In this document: one piece after another, positions 1-12,307 of the stretch | Numbering within the stretch: the first letter of the stretch is position 1 | Layout: each line of letters starts with the position of its first letter | NCBI GenBank assembly: GCA_902805475.1 | Contig: CADCSX010000008.1 | Coordinates: 186,001 to 250,000, forward strand | Direction of reading: 5' to 3' | From: Entonaema liquescens | Taxonomy: Eukaryota; Ascomycota; Sordariomycetes; Xylariales; Xylariaceae | DNA length: 64,000 nucleotides | Translations under genes and position numbers: made by a program | Notes under the pieces: model-generated | Database searches by the model: none | What the model was told of the DNA's origin: nothing | What the model saw: the letters and a program-made list of their open reading frames with translations, nothing else

Positions 1-229
1 TGGATGAAGCTGTTACCACGGCGGTATTTTTCTTACGTCGCTTGACACGTTGTCCCGATTCGTCCTCTGATGATGTGTAATCGTCACTGTCGCTATCGGC
101 AGGCGGTGGTGTTGCTGGACGTTTTCTAATATTTGCCTTCCCCTTTGCGCCTCGTTTCTTGAAGATGGCAACTGGAGCAATAGGCGTATCGGTCGCTACT
201 GGAGCACTCGGTGTACTGTCATCAGCCAT
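1..229 (-). CDS. cwc24: Pre-mRNA-splicing factor Cwc24, N-terminal part (gene runs off the left edge)
   Basis: The minus strand is open from an ATG at 229 to the window edge, giving about 76 residues that start MADDSTPSAPVATDTP. The stretch has a KKRGAKGKANIRKRPATPPP segment, an acidic Ser/Asp run (DSDSDDYTSSEDESG) and a basic block (RVKRRKKN) before AVVTASS. I recognise this order as the disordered N-terminus of fungal Cwc24 (RNF113 family). Cwc24 is a spliceosome-associated protein that carries a CCCH zinc finger and a RING finger further on; both would lie outside the window. In yeast, Cwc24 acts around the first catalytic step of splicing. Recognition rests on a low-complexity N-terminus only, so another nuclear protein is possible. 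No intron is seen in this part. Confidence 0.6.
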   Translation of the reverse strand, partial: MADDSTPSAPVATDTPIAPVAIFKKRGAKGKANIRKRPATPPPADSDSDDYTSSEDESGQRVKRRKKNTAVVTASS

Positions 230-2755
230 TGTATGATATTATCTTCGAACCTTCGTATTAAGTTGTTTGTATAATGTCGCGACACTAGCTGGATATTGAT
301 TTGGCTGAAAAGTGAGGATATTGGGTAAGTTTTCGACCTTGCGTCATGCAACCGGGAATGTTTTCTAATCAAGAGTTTCTAGAAACCTTATCATACAGGC
401 AGGTAGACAGGGTAGGGGTTGTACCTTACCTAAGTACTGACACCTACCTAAGCACCCGTATTGCTGCAGTGTCAATGTCTTGTCAAATTGAATTTGCCTA
501 ACCTAGTGCTCTGCTTTCTTATTGGAACAATGGAAGGTATCTAATATACAGTGCGACCGCGTTATACTACCTAATCCCCAGTTCCCTAATTGTCTTCTTC
601 AGGTCTCAGCCTTGTATTGTTTCGCCTAGCGGGAGTTAAAATTAGCAGGGAAACCCTCAAGCTGTGGGGAGCTGTAAGATTGGTTTCCCAATGCTTCATG
701 CGTAACACGCGTAACACCACAATTTCCTGTGATCCAATACTTTTACCGCTTCGATCCGGCAGATAACCTATCGGTAGGTTGTATGACGTGTTTTGAGATC
801 GAGCTTCATCGGATTCTCCGCACAGCAACCGGGTATCTTGGTTTTCTTCCCTAGAGCATGGGTTGATATTTTGGGCAGATATTGGTAAATGAGTTTTGTT
901 TAGGTTGGTATCTTTGGGAAGTAGCTATATTACCTATCTCTAGGTAGTACCTATGCATTTGCATAGATTAAGTACTTTATTATTAGGTACGCCACCTAGG
1001 TGCATACCTACCTAAGGTACCCATCCAAGGGGTGTCATCCTTACCTTGCTTTGTGCCTGTATGAGCATATGTACTTCCATAGGTGGGCAGAGTACATGCT
1101 CCAATCAATCAGACAGGAGTATAACTACCTCCTTAGATACTTCAGCACCCCATTATTAAGTGTCAGCCGTACTGCAACACTGTAACAAGTGTACTTAAGC
1201 ACTAGCGGCCCGCCACGTGTTAGAAGCTAATACTTGGATGTATTCGCACTGGCTACGGGATATTGCATTGATCCCTGCCGTAGCTCATCCACTTCGTCGC
1301 CGCAAATCCACACGCCATTCAATTGTTTAATACAGATTTTCCGTTTTTCCTATCTTCAAAATCGGCATCTTTGTTGACTCTCGTCCCCCTCTTTCCCTCC
1401 CTTCCCTCTGTTGTTTCTCCCGGTCTCCCTTCTTTCCGTCCGGGTCCGTTCTTATTAGTTGTGAGACAGCTTCTAGCCAATTTAGGAATCCGACCGCTTC
1501 TTAGGCGGGTTTTCCCAAGTCTCCAAATTCTCAGCCTCCGGATCCCGTTTGGAGCTCAATTGTTTCTTCTTGAGCAGGACGCGTCGTCTTACACGGCACC
1601 GGTCAACCGCATGCTCGCGCCGTACCTGCATTCTACTTAACAAACCTACACACTCATTTAGTCACTTACCCCGTCATTCGCTCATTCGCTCATCCGCCGT
1701 AACACTCTTCTAATTGTATCACATTGAATTTTTCTCATTTTCGTTTTCTTCAACCCCAAATCGGATTACCCGCGACACATTTTACTTGTTCCTTTTTCTC
1801 CTTTCCCTAGGGACTTCGTTCTGTTTAATCAATTTGTTAATACCTACCATCGTTACCTTACGTTATCTTTAATCCCGACTTTTGAACAAAAGAACCGATT
1901 TTCCTCTTGCTTTTTTTTTTCCCCCGAACAATCACCTGCAGTCGACAACATCACCTCGATTATCCTAGACGGGTTAAAGACAGGCCAACTCAAATTTCAA
2001 TAATCCAACGTCGTTTAGGTACCTGCCTAAAACCTTAAGTACTAATTCTTTTTTCCTGGGCGGGCACCTGCGTCGCGTATTTCCAGTACAACAGTTCTTG
2101 TAACCATTCGTTTAGGCTGTCCTTTCGCCTTCGCGTTGTACCGTCGCAATTGCATGTTTTCGAAACTTGCGCACTGTATTTGGTACCTCATAATAACATT
2201 CGGATTCGACCTGCCAAAACCCTCCAAACTCCGACCGACCGCGTTTTTGAGTTTGGAATTGTACCAGTAACATTGCACTACCCCTGTTGCTACGAATTCC
2301 AGCGCATTCGAATTGACCTGAGACTTTGATCGAGGAACGTCATCCGAGGCATTCAATTCCGATTGACAGCAAATCAATAAATTTTTTTGGCCATTAGCTG
2401 TTCCGTTTGCCATATTTTCCGCCGTCATCTGGATCCTACAAGTCATCTCACGTCAAAAGTTGGGCGCTGTCAAAAGTCCGCGCCACGCTATTCAAATCTT
2501 AATTGGGCCTTTATTTTGCTTGCTGGGCCTGCGCTCTGCCACTCAATCCCTTGCGACTAACTAGGCCGCCTCTCTTTGGCTCTTGGCCCAGGGGCAGTAT
2601 TCGTTAGCTCCCGCCACGTCAAAACCCTCTACTTACCAGATTTTTTTCTTCTTCGCGATTCACGTGCGACCTTCGCGTCCTTATCAGGCTGCATGCCGCA
2701 AGTTTAATCCAAGGGGAAATCGTCTTCTCCTTGGACACCTGCAACCGGCAGCGTG
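230..2755. other. Long intergenic and 5' leader region before the ApsA-like gene
   Basis: About 2.5 kb between two divergent genes. Bases 1340-1960 are strongly pyrimidine-rich (long CT and T runs, TTCCCTCCC-like tracts), as in promoters and 5' UTRs of highly expressed fungal genes, and probably serve the ApsA-like gene. The left half holds several TACCTA/GGTACC-type motifs (near 410-450, 940-1020). No convincing gene: open frames here lack homology or a good start. Confidence 0.6.
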
Positions 2756-5700
2756 ATGACTTCCTTTGGTAATAGAGGTGGGGCTTCATCGCCTTCGCCT
2801 GCCATCGATTCTCGACATGATCCTTTCGTCGTAGCACCGTCGCCTCCAAGTGCAGGTCGTAACCGATTGTCCACCTTCGACTCACAATTCTTTTCGCTAA
2901 GTCCCAATGCTTCGCCGACGCAGGCGAAGCGTGCCTTGGAAGCTCATCTTGCAGAGACCGATCGAAGGATGGAAGAAGCTGGAAAACTAGGCACTGCTTT
3001 GCTGCAACAGCGCAAGGAATTGAGTCAAAGATTAATGGAAGTTGAGAAGCAGCAAGCTGACGGGGAACTCTCTGATGACTTGCGACAAAGACTGGCTGAG
3101 ATTGAAAAGGATTATAATGATGTCGCCAGGGAAAGCGCACGGGCATTTTTACCGAAGCAGAGAATACCTAGTAATGAAGCTGCTACTGGATCGCCGTTTG
3201 CACCGGAAAGCAAAGGAGGCAGAGTAAGATTTTCCAATATGAAACTTGATAGGTATCAGTCAACTAATTGTTCATGCAGCGTTCTGTGAGCCCTTCCAAG
3301 TTCGAAGGCCAGGCAACTGCATCTCCAACCAAGTTCAGTGTTCCCAACCGAAAAGTCCGAAACCAACCCGCCAATCGGATACACGATATTGAATTTGCCG
3401 CAGAAATCAGCACTTCTCTAATCGCTCAGGTGCGCAACTTGCAGGGCCTGCTTGCCGAGAAGGAGGAAGAGTTGAAGGAAATCAGGGCGGAGAAATCCAA
3501 GCTTGAATACGAAGCAGAGGGCTTTCAACAGCGAGTTAAGACTTTGGATGAGAGCGAGCATCGTTATAAGGATGAGAACTGGAGTCTTGAGACTCAGGTC
3601 CATGACCTGCTGGCTAAGGAGAGAGAGGCCGAGGATCGGTACAAAAAATTACAACAGACTCTCACTATCCTTCAAGCCGAAAAGAGTGCCACTCAGAAGG
3701 AGCTGGATGAGGTCAAGCTGAACCACGCAAGGCTCGGCGAGGAGTATGCTGCGGCAGTCAAGCATCACGACATAGAACTTGGTTCTGCAAAACGTAATAT
3801 GATCATCGCCGATGCCGAACGAGCAGCCTTACGCCGAAGGGTAGACGATTTAACTGGACAGAATCAAGAGCTCGCCAAAGCCGTCTCTGCTTCACAGAGA
3901 GCTAGAGTAGTTGAGCGCGAATCCATCCTTAACATGAGCCAAGAGGATTCTGAATCCGCACATGACAAGACGACTCCTGAACACTCGCCTCCCCCCTCTC
4001 CCGTAAAAGGAACCCCTCGACATGCTCTCTTGGAGACGGAAACGCTCAAGACGTCTTTGGGCCATGCTCATCGTACAATTCAAGGACTAAGGAGCAACGT
4101 GCATAGGGAGAAGACCGAAAAGCTTGAACTGAGACGTATGCTACAAGAAGCTCGCGATGAGTTGGAGAAGTTACGGAACGAACCCCGCCGCCACCCAAAC
4201 GCACACGTAAAGCCGAGGCGAAAGAACAAAGAAAACCATTACGGCTGCTGGGTGGTCTACGTACTGTGCGAAGTGAAGTTTTTTCAGAAGACTCAAATTG
4301 GGAAGACCAGCCCGATTCAGGTACAAGTCCAGCTGCTTCAACACTGGCTTCACGGGGATCCAGCAAGTTTGAATCCGTAGCTGAAGAGCCATCGGAGCAC
4401 TTTGAAACGGCCAACGAGACGAGCGACGCTGCGTTTGAAACCGCGCATGAGCCAGCGACTGAGACGGACGACTTCCACACAGGCGCCGAGGAATTTTCAA
4501 GTGACGACGATGCGGAGACCGAAACAGAAAGTCCATCTAAGCGTAGGACGCCTAGAAATAGTATATCCGTTTTCCCAGGCCGTCCACGTAGCGGGTCTAT
4601 GCATAGTACTGCCTCAACTGAGGATGAAGATTTCCCCTTCGGCCATGACGCGGGTGCGCCTATTTCTTTACCGCCCTTGCAGGCCAAGTTCCCTCTCCGG
4701 GTCAGCCGCGGTGCTTACCGTCGCTCACGACAGCCTAGTGAGGAGCCCGGATTCCCCAGCAGCCCCCCAAGTATTGCGAGCAGCAGTGTAGCAGGCACTC
4801 CTCACCAGCCTATCCAAAATTTGGCTGCTGAACTGGGCGACTTTGATGGTAGTGACAATGATTCGTATGCGTCCGGGACTCCTAGTAGGAGGTCGATTAG
4901 AGGTCGAACCGTATCGCCTCCACCGCCAGTTCCTCCTCTACCAAGGGCTCTTATGGTGGACAGTAGTACAATGACAGATGAGGTGCCGGGCATACAAGTT
5001 ACCGATGTCGACGTCCATGCCGACATTCACGCCGCCGAGCTAGCAACTCTTCATGCAGAACACGAGAAAGCTCTAAAGGAAATTAGCGATGAAAAGGCCA
5101 CTGCGTACGCAGCAGCTTTAGATGAGCTGAAGAGCAAACATGAAGAGCAGCTGAATAAGATGCAACACGAAGTCAGCCTCACTCACACCCGCGAACTCGA
5201 CTCGTTGAAATCAAGCCATGCGGATGAAGTCAATAGGTCTGTCGCAGAGGTTAAGGCCGTGCATGAACAAGAGCTCGAGTCCTTAAAATCAAGTCATGCA
5301 GATGAGCTTGCTAAGACCCTTGCTGACGCCCAGAGTGCTTACGCGAAGGAGCTTGAGTTGTTAAAGTCCAATCATGCCCAGGAGATTAGCGACGTTATTG
5401 CCAATGCCAATGTATCCCACTCGCGAGAGCTGGAAGCTGTGAAGGCTAGCCACGTTGATGAGATGGACAAAGCTCTTTCCAACGCCCAAAGTGCCCATTC
5501 TCGTGAATTGGAAATACTAAAGTCTAGCCACGCCGAAGAGATGAATAGATCTCTTGCTGATCTCCGTGCATCCCATGAACGGGAATTAGAGGAGCTTCGA
5601 TCACAGTACGTCAACCAAGCCGCCAAGGAAGCGGCCGACGGTCAAGCTGCTCGTATTCAAGAAATCGGTGCCTTGAAGGCCTCTTTCACCAACGAGGCAT

Positions 5701-8700
5701 CCCAGAAGGAATCCGAACGCAGGGCGGCCCACGAAGCTGAAATCGAAGCACTCAAGTCTTCTCATATAGAGCAGATTGCTGCGAGAGAGTCCGAGATTAA
5801 GGCTGCACATGCTACTGAATTAGAAAATCTGAAGGCGAAACACGCCGACGAACTGAATAGCATGAAGAGCGAAAACGATGCCCGTCATGCAGCAGAAATC
5901 GCTACTTTGGTTGCCGCACATTCAAGCCAGATCGATCAGCTAAAGAACGAATTATTCGACGCGCATTCGAAGCAAGTACAGACTCTCCAGACTGAATACG
6001 CACAGGAGCTTGAAAAAGCTACACGCCAATCCGATAGAGCCCACTCGGAAGAGCTTGCATCATTGAAGGCAACCCATTTGGCACAACTAGAGGAAGTCAA
6101 AAACACACTGATAGCGGCTCACGGCGAAGAATTGGATCTTATCAAAGCAGCTCACGCAAAGCACATTGAAGATATTCAGAATGGTGCTGATGCCCAACGA
6201 GCTGCGGAAATAGCCTCCCTTGTAGCATCCCATGAGAGGCAAATTGATTCAATTAAGGCCGATAGCCAAGCGATGTTGGTCAAAGAACTAGCAGCTCTGA
6301 AGGAAGTTCATGCCAAGGAGATCGATGATCTAAACAGTCAACATGCCGCTACTCGTACCAAGGAGCTAGAAACATTTAAAGCGGCTATCGACAAGCAAGT
6401 TGAATCGTCCAAGACCGAAGGCAATGCGGCACATTCCCAACAGATCGAAGCACTCAATGCTGCTCATGCAGAGGTCCTTGAAGCTCAAAGGCGCGAGAAC
6501 GAGAAATCTCAGTTACAAGCCCTAGAATCTCTAAAGGCTTCACACGAAAGAAATATTGAAGCTTTGATGAGTGAAAATGCAACTGCGAGGTCGAAGGAGC
6601 TTGAAGACGTTACTTCAGGTCATCTGAAAGAGTTGGATGTATTAAGGCAAGAACTCGAGTCATCTAAATCCAAAGCTCTAGATGATCTTGCCACTAGCCA
6701 TTCCGAGCAGTTAGAGGAGCTTCGCCAGAGCCACCTAGACCAATTAGCAGCGTTGAATACTCAACACGAGTCCGCTAAGACCAAACTCGCAGAAGAACTT
6801 GCCAATTCACATTCAGAGGAACTGGCCGAAATCCGTCGGAACTTCGAATCGTCCAAGGCTGATGAAATAGCTGCGCTAGGTAACAGCCATGCGGAGGCTC
6901 TAGATGCACTCAAGAGTGAGCATGCAACAGCGGAGTCGCAAAAACTCCAGGAGTTAGCAGACGCTCATGCGAAGGCGTTGGAAAATATTAAGAATGAGCG
7001 CGATGAGACCGAAGCACAGAAACTGCAAGAGCTAACGACCGCTCATCTAGACGAGTTAGAAAATCTTCGTCAGACCAGTGACCATACTAAATCTGAGGCT
7101 CTATTGGCTCTGGCGGCAACTCACGCACATGAGGTGGAAAGATTGAAAGAGAGCCACGGCAATGAGCAATCCCAACAGTTGCAAGACTTAATAGAAAGCC
7201 ATGCCCGTGAACTAGAGGATCTTCGAGCCGAAGTCGATGGCGAGAAATCCAAGGCGCTAGCAGCTTTAGCATCAACTCATGCTACGGAACTGGAATCATT
7301 GAAATCCGAGAACGAAGCGGCACGCGTGCAACAAATTGAAGAGCTTAAGGCTACGCATATCGAAGCACTGGAGATACTACGTGCTGAGCATCAATCTATC
7401 CTCAATCATGCACTGGAAGCTCTTAAGAGCGACCATGTTAATGAGCTTGAGCAACTTAAGAAGCAGCATGACACGACCCAAGCTGAAGCTCTTGAGGCTC
7501 TGCGTACAAGCCACTCCCTAGAATTGACTCAGTTCAAGAGCAATGCCGACGCGGCACTCGCTAGAGAACTAGAGGCCCTCAAGGCTGAACACGCAAACGC
7601 CCTCGAGTTGTACCAGAATGATGCCGCTGCAGAAAAGGAGAAGCTCTTGGCCGACCATGCTACAGAACTTGAAGCTCTACGAAGATCCCTCCAACTTACG
7701 CCTCCAGTCTTAGGTTTCTCTACCATCAACTCAACTGAGACCGAGCCGGTGGAAGTGCCCGAACTTAGAAGCCCCAGGCGTGAGGCGTTTATCATTCCCC
7801 GTGAAGATCGCCCGACACATACATCATCTGATGCGACTGGACTCGGCCTGCTCGGGCGTAGAGGTGAGAGGGCCTCCACACCAGAGATTGCTGAAGACGA
7901 TACTCGTCAGTCTCCAAGTGCCACTCCTGCTCCCGATACACCAGAATCACAGCGGCCATTCAAAGAATTATCTGCCAATACGAACGTTCGCCCTTCGCAG
8001 AAGCCCGCGTTCCAAACTTCCAACCAAGGTTCTCAGACTACGCTTACTTCGGACGGACTTGATCGGTTATTGAAGCAACAGGGCCACCTGTCTCCCGACT
8101 CTGTGACGATTACAACTTCCAGGGGTGAAGTAACCGTAACACCCTTTGACGAATCAGAAGCAAGACAGAGAGCGGGGGATCCAAGCGCTATTTCCGCCGC
8201 GGACCCAGCGGCTGCACGACGACCAGGAAGTTCAGCAAGCGCCCAAGCTTCTACTTCGTCCCGGCCACCTTTACCCCTTAACCATCGGGAGGCAATTGAA
8301 GCCGCACGCACGCACTCATCCGGCGGCGGAAAAGGACCAATGGGCCCTCCTACGCTTCCTGCATCCGCATACAATAATTCAGGTTCGAGGCCAGAAACAC
8401 CAAGTAGCAGGCGTCCATTATCCCCGAATTCAATTGTTAGAGGCACGCCGACACCCAAGGCAGGCCGATCTTCAACTCCAGGTTATGCCGATGTCCACTC
8501 TGGACCGAGACTGCTTCTTCGCAGCAGGCAATCATCTGTGTCATCCTTTGCATCTGAGATAGATACAAGATTCAATATTCGTGGTGAAATGGGCATGGAC
8601 GCTTCGGCTTTTGGTCCTGGTACCGACCCTCGCATGATCCAAGCTATTACTCAGACCATGATCGGCGAATATCTTTGGAAATACACACGCAAGACTGGCC

Positions 8701-9623
8701 GCGGAGAAATGTCCGAGAACAGACACAGGCGGTATTTCTGGGTACATCCTTACACCAGGACATTATACTGGAGTGATCGTGACCCATCTACCGCCGGCCG
8801 AACCGAATTAAAGGCAAAGAGCATTCCGATTGAGGCTGTACGCATAGTCGGCGATGACAACCCAATGCCGCCTGGGCTTCACAGGAAGAGTTTAATAATC
8901 GTTTCTCCCGGCCGGACAGTGAAGTTCACTTGTACGACTGGTCAACGACATGAGACTTGGTTCAATGCACTATCGTACCTCTTACTTCGGACAGGCGATG
9001 AGCATCAGGCGGATGCCGAGGACGTAGCCGGTCAAATCACGCAAGAGGATGTCGACGAGTTCAATCCTTCAACCAACCGACGGCCAGTTAACGGCAATCG
9101 TTCGCGGCCTCCCCCATCCTTATCTTCGTATAATTCCGGGGCTACACGTGCTGGCTCACCACGGGTAGAAGTATCTATGAGTATCCCAACACTTACTCCA
9201 ACGCGTGAAAGAGAAGCTAGCCGAAGCGGTACTCTTGGACGGTTGAGTGGATATTGGAAATCAAGCTCAATAAATAGCACGTTCAGTAGCCTGAGAAGTA
9301 AAACCCACATACCTCAAGAGGGCGCTATTTACGAAGCAAGCGAGGTCCCTGACAGCGCCGAAGATCTGAGGCAAATAATCGAGGAGCAGGACCGAACGTC
9401 CGACAGACTCGAGAATGTCAGGGCCTGTTGTGATGGTAAGTTTAGCCAAGTCATCCTTCTAACTGCACATACTAACTTGAGCATAGGGAAACATGATGTT
9501 GGAACTCTGTCACACACGAAGCGTGGACGTATCCCTACTTCGCTCTCGCAAACCCATTCACACACACACCCGGGACCATCAACGACGCCGACGCCCGGGA
9601 GTACTGCGCAGAGTCAAGCGTAA
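2756..9623 (+). CDS. apsA: ApsA/Num1/Mcp5-type cortical anchor protein (coiled-coil repeats plus C-terminal PH domain), with one frame break
   Basis: Exons are 2756-3223, 3280-9435 and 9487-9623, about 2,253 residues. The start is the ATG at 2756 (MTSFGNRGG). Introns 3224-3279 (GTAAGA...CAG) and 9436-9486 (GTAAGT...TAG) join good frames. Domains in order: disordered N-terminus, coiled coil (about 170-460), acidic Ser/Thr-rich linker, 33 repeats of 26 residues (about 739-1607), Ser/Pro-rich region, then a PH domain (about 1945-2060, with EYLWKYTRK, RRYFWVHPYTRTLYW and RHETWFNALSYLLLR), ending in ENVRACCDGKHDVGTLS. This is the Num1/ApsA/Mcp5 plan. The PH domain of the family binds phosphoinositide at the plasma membrane, and the protein anchors dynein and positions nuclei. 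Frame changes once at the four-C run 4183-4186: up to there the frame reads LEKLRNE, after it PPPPKRTRKAEAKEQ. One missing C would restore one frame. Confidence 0.9.
5028..7634 (+). repeat. 33 tandem 78-nt units coding a 26-residue repeat in the ApsA-like protein
   Basis: I aligned the translation by eye into units of exactly 26 residues, starting HAAELATL, YAAALDEL, HTRELDSL, HEQELESL and so on. The consensus is roughly H-x-x-E-L-x-x-L-K-x-x-H-x-x-E-L followed by ten variable, Ala/Ser/Glu-rich positions. There are 33 full copies, with one 11-residue insertion (LAALNTQHESA) after copy 22; a partial copy follows at 7635. The DNA copies are well diverged, so the array is old and is held at protein level. 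Confidence 0.9.
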
Positions 9624-10776
9624 TCACATAACTTGATAAATAGTAATTGCGGCAACGCCAGGCTTGGAACCTATTCTCGTGCTTTGATTCTAGTCCATCA
9701 CTCAATATAGCAATTTGCACTGTCTCACTCTGTTTTTCTTGCTACGAAGACCAGTCATGGATTTTCACGACGCTTACGACTTGCATTTTTCTTTCCATAT
9801 CCTCTAATTCTCGTCCATCCACAGGGCTTTATGGTGCACCGGCCCGCCGTGGCCGAGACTACAATTGCATCCTATTGCGTTAAAATTGTGCCAACATACC
9901 CAAAATCACTTCTCGGAATCATTCTGGAGTTAGGAGAACAAGGGACCGTTTAACGTACCATCAAAATTAGTCGGATACGGATACTCGACATGGTCGGTAA
10001 ACCCACAGGGGAAGAAGCCAAGGAGGTAGTTAAAATTTGCAAGACTCCGCCTATCGGAGACGAGGTTCTTTTACCAGGTGTAGGGTCTCTTACCCGACCT
10101 GAGTTTGCTGCATGGTACTCTTCTGTCTTGAATGTTCTTAGCACGGATTGGTCAAAGGGAGGCGTATTGTATGCTGTCGTTCTTAGAGTATTGGCATTAC
10201 AGCTGTTGAATGAGATTGTTTTTTATTATTACCTATATCCGTCCAGACCGTAGGAGTGCCCCATGCCACGTTTCGATCCACTACGTAACTCTATCTGTTC
10301 ATTGAGCTGCGCTATTAGACTTGAATATATCCGGTATCACCGGTATTGCCGGAGGTAACTTCAGTAACCGTCCCCAAGGGTCGCATATCGTACTACGATC
10401 CAACCCAATCACGCGGTAGAAATAAGAAAGCCATGACTTCTATGTTATTCGATTATCAATCGTCCTCTCAGTAACCAAAACTCGTAGGCAGTAGAATACT
10501 GAGATTGGGGATCCATAACTTTCCCCCAGGAAGTTAGTTTCAATCGCGATTCGCTCTTCGGAGATAAAGCGTAGCATTCTCTCGGGACTTAGTTAGCTTT
10601 AGTTAGGTAGGTAGCTTTGAATTTACCGCTGAGTGAGTGTAGTAGCGAGCCATCTACAATAGTAGGATATAAAGAAGACTACAGTCGTTACACACAAGTT
10701 AAGTTCCTGGACCTCTATTCGGACATCTGAGCCATCACGTATTCTATAAACACGAAGACTTGGGTAGCCGTCAACA
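9624..10776. other. Intergenic, no gene seen
   Basis: 3' region of the ApsA-like gene and upstream region of the SDR gene. It contains short frames on both strands (for example 9990-10253) with no recognisable family and no repeat of note. A GTTAGGTAGGTAGC motif lies about 160 bp before the SDR start. Confidence 0.5.
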
Positions 10777-11807
10777 ATGGCATCAAATAAGAAGGTCGTT
10801 TTAATCACCGGTGGTAAGACACCATTCACTACCTATTCTTTAGTAAATATGTATATTGACTAAACCTATTAGGTAACACTGGTCTCGGTTTCGAGATTGT
10901 GAAGGCCCTTTACCAATCTGAGATCCCTTACGAAATCATCATCGGTGTCCGGACCATATCCAAAGGCGAAGATGCCATTGCAGCACTCCAGAAGGAGGTC
11001 GCACAGTCCTCCTCCTCACTTAGCATCGTGCAAGTAGACTTAAATTCAGATGCATCCCTCGAGAAGGCCATCGAGGCAATCAGCTCACAGCATGATCGAT
11101 TAGATGCGTTGGTTAATAACGCTGGTGGTAGCTTCGATTCGGATATACAGGAAGGGAAAATGACCCTACGTGAAGGCTTCAACGCTACCTGGAACCTCAA
11201 CGTTTCTGGTACTCATGTACTCACATCGCTTGCGGTTCCTCTGCTACTCAAGTCATCTGATCCTCGTATCTTATTCATCACAAGTGGCACCAGCGCAATT
11301 ACAGAGACGGAGATTGATCATCCCAATCTTGTACGCATTAATGGTAGCCCGCCTGCCGGGTGGCCGAAGCAGAAGGTTGGGATGGCACTAACGGCATACC
11401 GTTCCGCGAAGACGGGTCTCAATAGTCAGTACTGTCCAACCTTCTTCTTTATTCTTTCTTCGCATTGAGAAATTACTGATTCATGTTGGTATAGTGTTGA
11501 TGCGTGAGTGGCACCGCATTCTTAAGAACGACGGCGTCAATGTATGGGCCGTATCCCCTGGTTTCCTCGCTACAGGATTAGGCGGCATCGGTTCGGAGAA
11601 GTTAAAGCAGGTAGGTTGCTTTCCAATATAACGTCACAATTCTTCATTTTGCTAGATTTAGCACGTATCATGTTTCGCTAACAGTCATCATAGATGGGTG
11701 CTCGTGATCCATCAGTCGGTGGTCAGTTCGTCAGAGACGTTCTACAGGGGAAGCGGGACGAAGATGCTGGAAAGGCTATTAGGTCAACTGGTCTTCAGCC
11801 TTGGTAA
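10777..11807 (+). CDS. Short-chain dehydrogenase/reductase (classical SDR)
   Basis: Four exons: 10777-10813, 10873-11424, 11495-11610 and 11695-11807, about 272 residues. The start is MASNKKVVLITGG. The first intron splits the nucleotide-binding motif, which reads TGGNTGLG after splicing. VDLNSDAS, VNNAGG and the catalytic YRSAK follow, then MLMREWHRILKNDGV and the substrate-side SPGFLATGLGG, all typical of NAD(P)-dependent fungal SDRs. Intron 2 uses an uncommon GTCAGT donor that restores GLN-MLMREW. In the last exon the conserved reading is MGARDPSVGGQF to LQPW, but by the base numbering the exon is one base short of closing the frame near 11700; this may be a further indel. Substrate unknown. 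Such genes are common both in secondary metabolism and in general detoxification. Confidence 0.85.
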
Positions 11808-12307
11808 ATTGAAAATTAAATGTATCACACAGCCTCTTCTACCTAACAAATTCACTCGAGTGTCTTCTTAGTCGTTTTGTAGGAAGCTTAGACATAGACG
11901 AAAATAAAGCAAGAGTGTAAAACTATAAGCATCAAGTTGTCACATTATTTCCTCTTGGGACATTCGCTTCCTTTCGTGAACCCATGTTTCGTTTATTTTT
12001 TTTAATTGCTGTCACAATGGAAGCCAATAATACCAAGTAACCTTTGTTTCGCCTTGCATCTCACACCTCATACCTTACAAAAGAAGAGTTTTAGATTCTA
12101 TTGTCCTTGTCACAATCTCTTGTTCCATAGCGTACATCCCTGATGATTCTGGGACAAGACAATCTGACTACTATTTAAATAAGGTCCTCTAAATAATTGA
12201 CCTTCTCGATATGACTTTAGAATCCTCGCCGCCAAAACTCACTCACAGTCTCCAATAACTTCATCCGGATACCAGTCCAGGCTGAGTATCTATCAGAAGA
12301 GACTAAT
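11808..12307. other. Intergenic, no gene seen
   Basis: AT-rich spacer between the SDR and the cysteine-rich gene. I see no open frame worth reporting and no repeat. Confidence 0.5.

Noticed and set aside
1323..1640. 105-residue frame rich in Leu, Pro and Ser
   Set aside because: It is the translation of a CT-rich leader and begins at a non-ATG codon.
2042..2446. 134-residue frame on the minus strand
   Set aside because: No recognisable family, and it lies in the upstream leader region of the ApsA-like gene.
4207..4287. GTAAAG...TTTTTTCAG looks like an intron in the ApsA-like gene
   Set aside because: It is 81 nt long, so removing it does not change the frame; the reading would still stop at 4380, while the other frame is already good from about 4185.
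9990..10253. 87-residue frame starting MVGKPTGEEAKEVVK
   Set aside because: No family resemblance, and an equally long frame lies on the opposite strand. Cannot be excluded.
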